Below, piece after piece: positions 26,769-34,724 of a DNA stretch of 55,076 bases. The notes under the pieces were generated by a model that worked only from the letters and a program-made list of their open reading frames with translations, was not told the DNA's origin and ran no database searches. The position numbers and the translations under genes were made by a program. The number at the start of each line of letters is the position of its first letter. Position 1 is the stretch's first letter. Source of the stretch: Cupriavidus pauculus (GTDB lineage Bacteria; Pseudomonadota; Gammaproteobacteria; Burkholderiales; Burkholderiaceae); contig NZ_VZOW01000037.1 in NCBI RefSeq assembly GCF_008801835.1, forward strand, positions 1 to 55,076, read 5' to 3'.

Positions 26769-27136
26769 TGGCTCAGGTCTCCCAAATAAGGGGATGTTCA
26801 GCCGCCTGACACTTCTTGGGCCGGTGCATTGGCCGGCCCGGGCGGCGTTCGGCGCCTGCCTCTGAATCGGGCGGGTCGCGCTGTATAAATCGATAGCGCG
26901 AACACTAGCAGTAATGTCCAGACATGGGCGTGACAGGTCGGGTATGTCCTAGTCAATCTTTTGGATGAGGCGCAGTGGACGCCGCCCGGCGATTCGCTGG
27001 CGGCGGACGATGAGCCTCGGGCGCGATGGCGTGGCGAGCCCAAGCGGGCAATCCGGTGCGCCGATCCGGACATCGGCCAGGAGAAACCGAGGGGTAAAAC
27101 CAGCCATTGTGAAAGCCGCGAACCGCGCACGGCCGT
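26769..27136. other. Intergenic region with no recognised gene
   Basis: Between the MarR-like gene and the terminator of the repeat-protein gene I see no convincing gene. A 66-codon frame from TTG 26961 lacks a ribosome site and has the composition of a shadow frame. The right part should hold the promoter for the MarR-like gene. Confidence 0.4.
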
Positions 27137-27174
27137 AAACGAAAACATGGCCTCTGCCTGAGAACAGAGGCCAT
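27137..27174 (-). terminator. Intrinsic terminator of the repeat-protein gene
   Basis: ATGGCCTCTG (27147-27156) and CAGAGGCCAT (27165-27174) pair perfectly over an eight-base loop. On the minus strand the stem is followed by GTTTTCGTTT. It lies about 35 bases after the stop of the minus-strand repeat protein. Confidence 0.85.
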
Positions 27175-27210
27175 GCAAGCCGGGCTTGCGCCCGGGGCAC
27201 TGCGTACTAC

Positions 27211-27585
27211 TTATTGCTTCTTGGCGCCGTCCGTGTACGGATCAGCCTTGCCAGTCTTTGCGCCGTCGGTGTACGGATCGGGCTTGCCGGACTTGGCGCC
27301 GTCGGTGTACGGGTCGAACTTGCCGGACTTGGCGCCATCGGTGTACGGATCGGCCTTCTTGCTCGGCGCCAGATCGGACTTGGTCGACTTCTTCGCACCG
27401 TCGGTGTACGGGTCGAATTTGCCGGACTTGGCCGGGTTCTGGTTCGGGTTGGCCTTGTTCTTGGAGTGGCTGCCGCTGTACAGATCGCCGCCGTCCGTGT
27501 AGTTCTTCTGCGCATGCGCCAACTGCATGGCGCCCAGCGAGGTCAGGGCAGCAACGATCAGCGTCGGTACGATCTTTTTCAGCAT
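27211..27585 (-). CDS. Secreted protein with DPYTDGAK repeats
   Basis: From the ATG at 27585 the protein has 124 residues. That start sits six bases after GAGAGG, a better fit than the ATG at 27591. A signal peptide (VPTLIVAALTSLGAMQLAHA) is cut before QKNYTDGG. The mature part is hydrophilic, without cysteine, and made of five copies of DPYTDGAK joined by short Lys/Ser/Gly linkers, plus a related YTDGGDLYSG. Four copies have an exact 12-residue period. It is likely an exported, disordered, Asp/Tyr/Lys-rich protein; metal or surface binding is possible but not shown. It ends at a strong intrinsic terminator. Confidence 0.75.
   Translation of the reverse strand: MLKKIVPTLIVAALTSLGAMQLAHAQKNYTDGGDLYSGSHSKNKANPNQNPAKSGKFDPYTDGAKKSTKSDLAPSKKADPYTDGAKSGKFDPYTDGAKSGKPDPYTDGAKTGKADPYTDGAKKQ
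27224..27414 (-). repeat. 36-bp coding tandem repeat
   Basis: A unit encoding DPYTDGA starts at 27224, 27260, 27296 and 27332 on the plus strand, exactly 36 bp apart, with a fifth copy at 27395 after a 63-bp step. The copies differ mainly at third positions, so the repeat is old and under protein-level constraint, although copy number could still change by slippage. Confidence 0.8.
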
Positions 27586-27748
27586 CTTCATCCTCTCAAG
27601 TGACGGTCGAATCGCCGGATTCGACGAGACAAACATTGCGTTGTCGACATTGACACTTTACCGGTGTTCACGGCGCTTCGCTCGCCAAAATTGTAGTAAC
27701 AATGTTCGGGCGATCGTTCCGTCACGTTACCAGCACATCACACGTCAA

Positions 27749-28729
27749 TCATTCGAGGGTGATGTTCTGGTCAGTCGCGATCTTCTTGCGCAGTTCCAGT
27801 TCACGCTTGATCTGCGCGGCGTATTGCTGCGGCGTGTTGCCGTCCGGATAGGCGCCAGCGTCATGCAAACGCTTCTTGACGTTGGGATCCTGCAGCGCTT
27901 TGATCGCGGCAGCGTGCACCTTGGTCACGATCGCGGCCGGCGTGCCGGCCGGCGCAACCAGACCGTACCAGGCCATGTTGTTCATGTCCTTCATGCCTTC
28001 TTCGGCGAAGGTCGGCACGTTGGGCAGACCTTCCACCCGCTTCGGCGCGGCAACGGCCAGCGCGCGCAGTTTTTCGGTCTGGATGAACGGCATCGACGAC
28101 GGCAGGTTGTCGAACTGGGCGTTGACCTGACCGGCCAGCGTGTCGTTCAGCGCCGGACCCGATCCCCGGTACGGGATGTGGACCATGTCGGTCTTGGTGA
28201 TGAACTTGAACAGTTCGCCGTCGAGATGCGAGATGCTGCCCTTGCCGGCGGAAGCATAGCTGTACTTGCCCGGGTTTGCCTTGAGCAGTGCGACGAATTC
28301 CTTGAGGTTTTTCGCCGGCACCTTCGGGTTCACGGTCAGCACGTTCGGCACATTGACCAGATTGGTGATCGGTGCGAAGTCCTTGAGAGGATCGTACGGA
28401 TTCTTCGGGTTGGTGGCCGGATTGGTTGCCATCGTGCTGACCGTGGCGATGCCGAGCGTGTAGCCATCGGGCGCCGATTTCGCGAGCGCATCCGCGCCGA
28501 TCGCGCCGCCGCCGCCGCCGCGGTTTTCCACCACCACCGGCTGGCCCAGTTCGCGGCCGAGGGCGTCGGATACTGCGCGACCGACGATGTCGGTGGTGCC
28601 GCCCGCGGCAAACGGAACGATCAGCCTGATCGGCTTGGTGGGGTAGGACTGCGCGTGAGCCACGCCCGCCTGCATCAAGCCAAGCGCGGCAAGGGCGCCA
28701 ATAGCGCCCGCGTTCAGAACTGCTTTCAA
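27749..28729 (-). CDS. Bug/TctC-type tripartite tricarboxylate transporter substrate-binding protein
   Basis: A 326-residue periplasmic binding protein with a signal peptide (GALAALGLMQAGVAHAQ) and family motifs: YPTKPIRLIVPFAAGGTTD, VVENRGGGGGAIGAD, SAPDGYTLG, IPYRGSGPALNDTLAGQV and LPNVPTFAEEG. Such proteins capture carboxylates or related small molecules. A TTG at 28729 is the likely start, because GGGAGG is six bases upstream and the signal peptide then begins MKAVLNAG; the frame runs on to 28768 without such a site. No TctAB permease genes are adjacent, as is common for Bug proteins. An IclR-like operator lies upstream. Confidence 0.9.
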   Translation of the reverse strand: MKAVLNAGAIGALAALGLMQAGVAHAQSYPTKPIRLIVPFAAGGTTDIVGRAVSDALGRELGQPVVVENRGGGGGAIGADALAKSAPDGYTLGIATVSTMATNPATNPKNPYDPLKDFAPITNLVNVPNVLTVNPKVPAKNLKEFVALLKANPGKYSYASAGKGSISHLDGELFKFITKTDMVHIPYRGSGPALNDTLAGQVNAQFDNLPSSMPFIQTEKLRALAVAAPKRVEGLPNVPTFAEEGMKDMNNMAWYGLVAPAGTPAAIVTKVHAAAIKALQDPNVKKRLHDAGAYPDGNTPQQYAAQIKRELELRKKIATDQNITLE

Positions 28730-28760
28730 GAGATGCCTCCCAGTATTGCTGTCTTCTATG

Positions 28761-28786
28761 TTCCGCAATACGGAACTCAGTTCCGT
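28761..28786. promoter_or_regulatory. Overlapping dyads resembling an IclR-type operator
   Basis: ACGGAACT (28770-28777), a single C and AGTTCCGT (28779-28786) form a perfect 17-bp dyad. TTCCG (28761-28765) with CGGAA (28771-28775) forms a second dyad with a five-base centre. The TTCCG-N5-CGGAA pattern resembles sites bound by IclR-family regulators. It lies 30-60 bases upstream of the Bug gene start. No IclR gene is in this window. Confidence 0.55.
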
Positions 28787-29086
28787 GATGTGCGTCGACG
28801 AGCATTCAACCCCGAAAGGGCGTGGGTGCGAAATAGGGGGGAACCCTTTGAGATCGGACCACTATCGGCAAGTCGCGCGCCGAACCGTGGTGGCCGGTGA
28901 TGCCGCGCATGCGGGAATTTTCGGCAAGACGACAACCCGGTAGCCGCTTGCCAATGTCGCGGCGAGAAGTCGGCGCAAAGCGATGCGCAAGGGACGACGA
29001 AAATAGGTGGGGAAAATGGAAGGCTGGGGAAATGGGAGTGGGCCGCAAGGCCGCGCAAGACTATGGCCGGCATGCCGCAGAAATGC
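28787..29086. other. Intergenic region without a recognised gene
   Basis: Between the operator of the Bug gene and the tRNA terminator I see no convincing gene. Overlapping frames on both strands (for example 28777-29088 minus) lack start signals and look like random frames. The part nearest the operator should contain the promoter of the Bug gene. Confidence 0.4.
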
Positions 29087-29120
29087 AAAAAGCCCGAAGC
29101 GATTGTGCTTCGGGCTTTTT
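29087..29120 (-). terminator. Intrinsic terminator after the first tRNA-Lys gene
   Basis: AAAAAGCCCGAAGC (29087-29100) pairs with GCTTCGGGCTTTTT (29107-29120) over a six-base loop. The hairpin has a T-run on both strands, so it can stop transcription from either side. It begins about ten bases after the 3' end of the minus-strand tRNA. Confidence 0.9.
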
Positions 29121-29130
29121 GGGAATTTTC

Positions 29131-29206
29131 TGGTGGGGCGTGAGTGACTCGAACACTCGACCTACGGATTAAGAGTCCGCTGCTCTACCAACTGAGCTAA
29201 CGCCCC
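29131..29206 (-). tRNA. tRNA-Lys (anticodon CTT), copy 1
   Basis: On the minus strand the 76-base gene starts GGGGCGTTAGCTCAG and ends with an encoded CCA. The acceptor stem GGGGCGT pairs with ACGCCCC. The anticodon stem GCGGA/TCCGT holds the loop CTCTTAA, giving anticodon CTT (Lys, codon AAG). The T-arm GTCGAGTGTTCGAGTCACTC carries the usual TTCGA. The sequence is identical to the copy at 31971-32046. Confidence 0.96.
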
Positions 29207-29219
29207 AACGAAGAAAAAG

Positions 29220-29248
29220 ATTGTAGCAAGGTACCGAAGACGACGCAA
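29220..29248 (-). promoter_or_regulatory. Sigma-70 promoter of tRNA-Lys copy 1
   Basis: On the minus strand TTGCGT (29243-29248) and TACAAT (29220-29225) are 17 bases apart. Transcription would begin about seven bases before the tRNA 5' end. Confidence 0.75.
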
Positions 29249-29403
29249 GCCCCCGGATCCAAATTTTTTGCGGCTTACAATGTGTCGCCAAAACAGAGCC
29301 ACCAAACCAGCGCCATTACAACAGCGCGATCCGATGCGAGCGATCGAGATCCGCGACCGAACAATCGTCACGCGGCCCGCGAGCCAATACTCAGTCCGAA
29401 TCC

Positions 29404-30306
29404 ATGCACGCCCGTGTCCTTCGCTATCTCGACGAGGTTGTCCGCCGCGGTTCAATCCGGCGCGCGGCCGAGCATCTGCACGTGGCGCCGACCGCGATCA
29501 ACCGGCAGATACTCGACCTCGAGGCGGAGCTGGGCGCGCCGCTGTTCGACCGCATCAACCGACGCCTGCACCTGACCCCGCTGGGTGAAGCCGTGCTGGC
29601 GCACGTACGGCAGACGCTGCGCGAACACGACGCATTGCAAGCCCGTGTGGCCGAGATCAAGGGCGCGCGACGCGGTATGGTGACCATCGCCACCACGTCG
29701 GGCCTGGCGGGCGCGCTCATGCCGTCGCTCGTTCATGACTTTCGACAGCATCATCCCGGCATCGTGGTGCGCGTGGCCGATCTGCCGGTGCACGGCATTG
29801 TGGCGGCGGTCGAGCAGGGCGATGCCGACCTCGGGCTTGGCTACGATCTGCCCGAGGTGGCGGCGTTCCGCGTAGCCGCCAGTCGCGACTGGTCGATTGG
29901 CGCGGTGGTTGCGCCCGGTCATCCGCTCGCTTTGCAAACCTCGGCGCGGCTGACCGAATGTGCGGGCTATCCGCTGATCCTGCCAGCGCCGTCGCTGTCG
30001 ATCCGCGCGATGATCGACGATGCGTTTGCGCGCCAATCGATTCAGGTCACGCCGGCCGTGGAAGCAACTTCGGTCGTGTTGATCCAGCGTCTGGTGGCCA
30101 CCGGCGCAGGGGTGGCGTTGCTCAATCCGCTCGATGTGATGGAGGAACGCGCGCGCGGCTCCGTCATTTTCGTGCCGTTGCGTGACGCGGATGTTCGTCT
30201 GCAAACTTTGCGGCTGGTGGCGCGCAGCCGCAGCACGCTCTCGCCCGCGGCGGTGTTGATGGCGGAAGCGGTGGCCAGGACCTTGGCGGGTTTGTTTCGC
30301 TCCTGA
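29404..30306 (+). CDS. LysR-family transcriptional regulator
   Basis: The 300-residue protein has an N-terminal winged helix (MHARVLRYLDEVVRRGSIRR, APTAINRQILDLEAELGAPLF) and an effector-binding domain (IVVRVADLPVHGIVAAVEQG, LIQRLVATGAGVALL). It lies 104 bp upstream of the 8-oxoguanine deaminase gene on the same strand, suggesting control of purine salvage or cotranscription. A purine-related ligand is inferred from this context only. Confidence 0.88.
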   Translation: MHARVLRYLDEVVRRGSIRRAAEHLHVAPTAINRQILDLEAELGAPLFDRINRRLHLTPLGEAVLAHVRQTLREHDALQARVAEIKGARRGMVTIATTSGLAGALMPSLVHDFRQHHPGIVVRVADLPVHGIVAAVEQGDADLGLGYDLPEVAAFRVAASRDWSIGAVVAPGHPLALQTSARLTECAGYPLILPAPSLSIRAMIDDAFARQSIQVTPAVEATSVVLIQRLVATGAGVALLNPLDVMEERARGSVIFVPLRDADVRLQTLRLVARSRSTLSPAAVLMAEAVARTLAGLFRS

Positions 30307-30410
30307 GGTGTCCACAATTTCCGCACACCTAGCGCGAAATTCTGCGCTTTGGCGCGCCCGCGGGAACTGCGTAGACTTCGGCTCGTTCACAAACAAGACA
30401 CATCCTTGCC

Positions 30411-31802
30411 ATGACCTTGATCCTCAAGCACGCCGACGTAGTGGTGACCATGGACGCGCAACGCCGCGAAATTGCCGACGGCGCCGTTGTGACCAATGGT
30501 CCCGCCATCGAATGGGTGGGCGCGACGGCGGAATTGCCGCAGGCGTATCGCCGGATGATCGACGACGGTGGCGCCGAAGTGGTCAATATGCGCGGGCACG
30601 TGGTGATGCCCGGCCTCGTCAATACGCATCACCATATGTACCAGAGCCTGACCCGCGCCGTACCGGCGGCGCAGGACGCGGAACTGTTCGGATGGCTGAC
30701 GAACCTGTACATGATCTGGTCGCACCTGACGCCGGAAATGATCCATGTGTCCACGCAGACCGCGATGGCGGAATTGATGCTCTCGGGCTGCACGACCACC
30801 AGCGATCACCTCTATTTGTATCCGAACGGCTCCAGGCTTGACGATTCCATTGCTGCTGCGCAGGAAATCGGCATGCGCTTTCACGCGGCGCGCGGATCGA
30901 TGAGTGTCGGGCGTAGCCAGGGCGGCTTGCCCCCCGATGCGGTTGTCGAAACCGAGGCGGCGATCCTGCGCGACAGCCAGCGGCTGGTCGAGCAATATCA
31001 CGATGCCTCGCGCCATGCGATGCTGCGCGTGGTGCTGGCGCCGTGCTCGCCGTTTTCGGTGTCGCGCGATCTGATGCGCGAGTCGGCCAGCATGGCGCGC
31101 CACTACGGCGTGTCGCTGCATACGCACCTGGCCGAAAACGACAACGACATCGCGTATTCGCGCGAAAAATTCGGCATGACGCCAGCACAGTACGCCGAGG
31201 ATCTGGGATGGGTCGGCCGTGACGTATGGCACGCCCACTGCGTGAAACTGGACGACGAGGGCGTGGCATTGTTCGCCCGGACGGGCACCGGCGTGGCGCA
31301 CTGTCCGTGCTCGAATATGCGGTTGGCTTCCGGCATTGCGCCAATTCGCAAGATGCGCGATGCGGGCGTCCCGGTGGGGCTGGGCGTGGACGGCAGCGCG
31401 TCGAATGACGGCGCGCACATGCTCGGCGAGGCGCGTCAGGCGATGCTGCTGCAGCGCGTGGGATACGGCCCGGCCGCGATGACGGCGCGCGAGGCCCTGG
31501 AGATTGCTACGCTCGGCGGCGCACGGGTGCTCAATCGGGACGACATCGGTGCGCTGGCGCCGGGGATGTCAGCCGATATCGTGTCTTTCGACATGTCGGC
31601 GGTCGGTTTCGCCGGCGGCGGCCATGATCCCGTGGCGGCGCTTGTGTTCTGCACGCCGGCCAATGTGTCGACCAGCATCATCAACGGCCGCGTGGTGGTG
31701 CGCGACGGTCATCTTGTGACAGTGGATCTGCCGACCGTGCTGGCCGATCATCGTCGCCTGGCGCGCAGCTTGTTCGAGCAGGCTCAGCGCGCCGGGATTT
31801 GA
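30411..31802 (+). CDS. 8-oxoguanine deaminase-like amidohydrolase
   Basis: The 463-residue protein belongs to the metal-dependent amidohydrolases (AtzB/TrzN/GuaD group). Metal ligands are visible in NTHHHMYQSLTR, in HTHLAEN and HAHCVKLDD, and as Asp in GVDGSASND. The C-terminal beta part (LAPGMSADIVSFDM) is normal. Length and motifs such as SDHLYLYPNG, LHTHLAENDNDIAYS and HCPCSNMRLASGIAP fit 8-oxoguanine deaminases, which convert 8-oxoguanine to urate. A hydroxyatrazine-type ethylaminohydrolase is the alternative. It pairs with the upstream LysR gene; the bidirectional terminator at 31931 may end its transcript. Confidence 0.82.
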   Translation: MTLILKHADVVVTMDAQRREIADGAVVTNGPAIEWVGATAELPQAYRRMIDDGGAEVVNMRGHVVMPGLVNTHHHMYQSLTRAVPAAQDAELFGWLTNLYMIWSHLTPEMIHVSTQTAMAELMLSGCTTTSDHLYLYPNGSRLDDSIAAAQEIGMRFHAARGSMSVGRSQGGLPPDAVVETEAAILRDSQRLVEQYHDASRHAMLRVVLAPCSPFSVSRDLMRESASMARHYGVSLHTHLAENDNDIAYSREKFGMTPAQYAEDLGWVGRDVWHAHCVKLDDEGVALFARTGTGVAHCPCSNMRLASGIAPIRKMRDAGVPVGLGVDGSASNDGAHMLGEARQAMLLQRVGYGPAAMTAREALEIATLGGARVLNRDDIGALAPGMSADIVSFDMSAVGFAGGGHDPVAALVFCTPANVSTSIINGRVVVRDGHLVTVDLPTVLADHRRLARSLFEQAQRAGI

Positions 31803-31930
31803 TGAGCCGCGCGCATTGACGATGAGGGGCGCGCATCAACGTGCCGCGCCCTGGTCGCTGACGCCGGCGGCAAGGCACGCGCAAGCCGCCGGCGGGCCCG
31901 GCGAAGTCGGAGATGCCAGCCCTGGAAAGC

Positions 31931-31965
31931 AAAAAGCCGGAAGCATTTCTGCTTCCGGCTTTTTT
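31931..31965 (-). terminator. Bidirectional intrinsic terminator between the deaminase gene and tRNA-Lys copy 2
   Basis: AAAAAGCCGGAAGC (31931-31944) pairs with GCTTCCGGCTTTTT (31951-31964) over a six-base loop, with T-runs on both strands. It can end both the minus-strand tRNA and the plus-strand deaminase transcript. The stem sequence differs from that of the first tRNA terminator. Confidence 0.9.
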
Positions 31966-31970
31966 GTGTC

Positions 31971-32046
31971 TGGTGGGGCGTGAGTGACTCGAACACTCGA
32001 CCTACGGATTAAGAGTCCGCTGCTCTACCAACTGAGCTAACGCCCC
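31971..32046 (-). tRNA. tRNA-Lys (anticodon CTT), copy 2
   Basis: All 76 bases match copy 1 (29131-29206), including the encoded CCA and anticodon loop CTCTTAA. The bases just upstream are similar but not identical to copy 1 (shared ACGAAGA and TAGCA), so the duplication included a little promoter-proximal DNA. Confidence 0.96.
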
Positions 32047-32059
32047 GACGAAGACCGAG

Positions 32060-32087
32060 ATTCTAGCAGCATTTTCTATTTTGTCAA
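32060..32087 (-). promoter_or_regulatory. Sigma-70 promoter of tRNA-Lys copy 2
   Basis: On the minus strand TTGACA (32082-32087) and TAGAAT (32060-32065) are 16 bases apart. The -35 box is a perfect consensus, stronger than that of copy 1. Confidence 0.78.
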
Positions 32088-32373
32088 AGGTTAAATGCAT
32101 GAGGACGCGCACGGTGCCGGACGTGCGTATCGCGCGCAGATCCGTGAGCGAATCGGTCGGATTTGGGCTTGCACATCGCGCTGACACAGATGCGTGAACT
32201 GCTCATTCGCGAGCGATATCGAGCGTGCCCGTTTTGCGGAACCAGCGTGGCGCGCCGCAGGTCAATGCGTGCGTTAAGACGAATCCGATTCTGGGTGTTC
32301 GGCGTGTGGGATCGAAGACGATTTCCGCAAAGCCATGTTAGGATTCTTCTCCACTTGCATATGGAGGGCTGTG
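32088..32373. other. Intergenic region before the DUF1488 gene
   Basis: I see no convincing gene here. The region ends with a good ribosome site (GGAGGG at 32363-32368) for the DUF1488 gene and should hold its promoter, which I cannot place. Confidence 0.4.
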
Positions 32374-32640
32374 ATGATGGAAATCAAATTCCAAGAGCAA
32401 GACCGCTACGACATCAACAACGAAGGTCTGCTGTTTCATGCGATTGTCGATGGTGAGCAAGTGACATGCGTGGTGACACGCGAAGCATTGTGGGAAGGCT
32501 TCAGTGCCGACCAGGTGCTGTCGCTGGAAGAGGCGTTCCGCGCCGGTCGTGACACGATCGAACGCGCCGCCGTGGTGTTGATCGAGCAGGGCGTGCCCCA
32601 GCCGGTCGTGGTCAAGCGCGCGCACGTGGCGCCGGTTTAA
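32374..32640 (+). CDS. DUF1488-family small protein
   Basis: From the ATG at 32374 (or 32377) the protein has 88 residues. The start is set by GGAGGG six bases upstream, although the frame is open to 32335. Its pattern matches DUF1488: IKFQEQDRYD, then LFHAIVDGEQVTCVVTREAL, and a helical end (FRAGRDTIERAAVVLIEQG). The function of the family is unknown; it is a small cytoplasmic protein common in this group. Confidence 0.75.
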   Translation: MMEIKFQEQDRYDINNEGLLFHAIVDGEQVTCVVTREALWEGFSADQVLSLEEAFRAGRDTIERAAVVLIEQGVPQPVVVKRAHVAPV

Positions 32641-32698
32641 CCGACCGACGGCAGCAACCCTCCGCTGCCGGCCTCGGCCTTGCTTCACAGCAGGTCGG

Positions 32699-32733
32699 CC
32701 GGCGCGCCACATCCCTACCGGCGCGCCACATCC
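32699..32733. repeat. 16-bp direct repeat
   Basis: CCGGCGCGCCACATCC occurs at 32699-32714 and again at 32718-32733, three bases apart, between the DUF1488 gene and the end of sulP. It may be a local slippage product. Confidence 0.6.
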
Positions 32734-32860
32734 GTAAATTCTCTTCTGGCGCTTTTGTTCCGGTTTTCTGCTGGCTTCCCGACAACTTTGCGCTGGAAAT
32801 TCCGCTGAATTTCCGCCGTTTTTCCGTTGTTCCTCAACCGCCGGATTCCGCCGTTGCCGC

Positions 32861-34720
32861 TCAGGCGGGATGTTCCGTGCGGGCAGTGGTATGAGATGGC
32901 GGACCGTTGTGCGCGTCGCCGCGCGCGGCGTTGGCTTGATCGGCGCCGCCAGGCCGCCCGGCGCACTCTTCGAAGATGCGCGCCTTGCATTGGGCGCAGA
33001 TTTCCGGTGAGAGGCGGGCGATGATGGTGTGGAGCGCTTGCCGCTTCGTGGGGAAGATGTGGTCGCGGCCCAGCTTCTCGGTGAAGCCGGTTTGCTCCCA
33101 CGTTTCCAGCACTTGGGTGCGCGGGCGGTGGAAGTACAGATCGCCGCCCGTGGCGCGCCGCTCGGCAAGTTCGGACTCCCACATTTCGGCGCCTGCCAGG
33201 TCGATGAAGTTCATGCTTTTGGTCATCGCCAGCAGATGCTTCTGGTCGGCGTCGACCGTGCGCAGCCAGTGCAGGCGATCGGTCACATACTGCCCGGCGC
33301 CAAAGTAGATCGCACCTTCCATGCGCAGCAGTTTCAATTGCGGACATTCGGGCTGCGGGCGATGCAGCTCGTCCAGCGGCGTAAATCGGCGCCCGGGGTC
33401 GTCGGCGTCCGGCACCAGGCTGCGCACTGCAGGCCGCGAGGTGCGGTACAAATAGGCCACCAGCGACAGTATCGTGCCAAGCAGCACGGCCATCTCGAGG
33501 CGGATGACGAGCGTGGCGACAAATGTGCCGAGCGCGATGGCGAATTCGGTGCGCGATAGCCGCGCAATCCGGCGCAGCCGCTTGAAATCGAACAGCCCCC
33601 ACGCGACGAGCAGCAGCATCGCCGCGATGGCGGCCAGCGGGATCTGCGCCAGCAGCGGCGCGCTGACAGACACCAGGGCCACCAGCAACAGCGCCGAGAA
33701 CACGCTGGCTAGCGGCGTCTGCGCACCCGCTTCGAAATTCGGCATCGAGCGGTTAAGCGAGCCGCACGAGATATAGCTAGAAAACAGTCCGCCTGCGATA
33801 TTGGACAGCCCCTGGCCGATGAATTCGCGATTGGCGTCCACGTGCTGGCCGGAGCGCAGCGCCACGGCCTTGGCGATCGAAATCGACTGGCCCAGCGCGA
33901 CGATCGTCAACGCCGCGGCAATGCCGAGCAGATCGGGAACGGTGCGCCAGTTGATATCGGGCACATGGAACGGTGGAATGGCCGCGGGGATCGGGCCGAC
34001 GACGTTCACGTGCTGCGCGCCGCCCCAACCGCTGTGGTTGAGCACCATCGCCACGGCATATCCTGCCAGCAGGCCGAGCAGCATGAACGGCAGCCGTCGG
34101 CCCAGGCGCTTGATGACGAGCGTGACGACCAGCGTGACGGCGCCCACGATCAGCGCGTTGAAGTTCGCCGTGTCGAAATTGTCGAACAGGAATCGCACCA
34201 CGCCAAACGCGCTGGTGCCCGTGGGCACGGCAAGGCCGAACAGATCCTTGAGCGCGTAGAGTCCGATCAGCGTGGCTGCGCCGCATGTGAATCCCAGCAA
34301 CACGGACGGCGAAATGAAGTTCGCCAGCGATCCCAGCCGCAACGCACCGACCGCCAGTTGCAGGATTCCGACCAGTATCGTCACGGCCAGCGCCAGGGCG
34401 ATATAGGCGGGGCTGCCGGCAAACGCCACTGGGCTAAGCATGGCAAACAGCGCGAGCGAATTGGCGTTGGTCGGCCCCGACATCACGTGCCAGCTGGAGC
34501 CGAACAGCGCGGCGATGATGCACGGAATGACCGCCGTGTAGATCCCGTATTGCGGCGGCAACCCGGCCAGCGTGGCGAATGCCACGCCTTGCGGCAGCAC
34601 CAGCACCGCGCCGAGCAGGCCGGCAACCACATCGGCGCGCAACGTCAGCGGCGTGACGCGCCGCGTCCACGGAAACAGGCGGTGCAGCGCGGACTGGCGG
34701 GTATGGACGGCGGCGGTCAT
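32861..34720 (-). CDS. SulP-family anion transporter with STAS domain and Cys-bearing C-terminus
   Basis: A 619-residue inner-membrane transporter. The first 430 residues hold the SulP membrane domain (DVVAGLLGAVLVLPQGVAFA, GLPPQYGIYTAVIP, GPTNANSLALFA, QGLSNIAGGLFSS). A cytoplasmic STAS-like domain follows (about 455-560; LLRMEGAIYFGAGQYV, MNFIDLAGAEMW). Near the C-terminus is ICAQCKARIFEEC with cysteines 575, 578 and 586, not usual for the family, then a disordered tail. SulP proteins move sulfate, bicarbonate or dicarboxylates; the substrate cannot be read here. It starts four bases after the xth stop and is the last gene of that operon. Confidence 0.88.
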   Translation of the reverse strand: MTAAVHTRQSALHRLFPWTRRVTPLTLRADVVAGLLGAVLVLPQGVAFATLAGLPPQYGIYTAVIPCIIAALFGSSWHVMSGPTNANSLALFAMLSPVAFAGSPAYIALALAVTILVGILQLAVGALRLGSLANFISPSVLLGFTCGAATLIGLYALKDLFGLAVPTGTSAFGVVRFLFDNFDTANFNALIVGAVTLVVTLVIKRLGRRLPFMLLGLLAGYAVAMVLNHSGWGGAQHVNVVGPIPAAIPPFHVPDINWRTVPDLLGIAAALTIVALGQSISIAKAVALRSGQHVDANREFIGQGLSNIAGGLFSSYISCGSLNRSMPNFEAGAQTPLASVFSALLLVALVSVSAPLLAQIPLAAIAAMLLLVAWGLFDFKRLRRIARLSRTEFAIALGTFVATLVIRLEMAVLLGTILSLVAYLYRTSRPAVRSLVPDADDPGRRFTPLDELHRPQPECPQLKLLRMEGAIYFGAGQYVTDRLHWLRTVDADQKHLLAMTKSMNFIDLAGAEMWESELAERRATGGDLYFHRPRTQVLETWEQTGFTEKLGRDHIFPTKRQALHTIIARLSPEICAQCKARIFEECAGRPGGADQANAARGDAHNGPPSHTTARTEHPA

Positions 34721-34724
34721 CGGC

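Noticed and set aside
26961..27161. 66-codon frame upstream of the repeat-protein terminator
   Set aside because: TTG start without ribosome site, shadow-like composition, and it overlaps the terminator stem.
27224..27414. Regular 36-bp repeats considered as a CRISPR array
   Set aside because: The repeats are inside a signal-peptide protein frame, have no spacers and vary at third codon positions.
29131..32046. tRNA-flanked segment considered as an integrative element
   Set aside because: No integrase, no partial tRNA at an attachment end; both tRNAs are complete with their own promoters.
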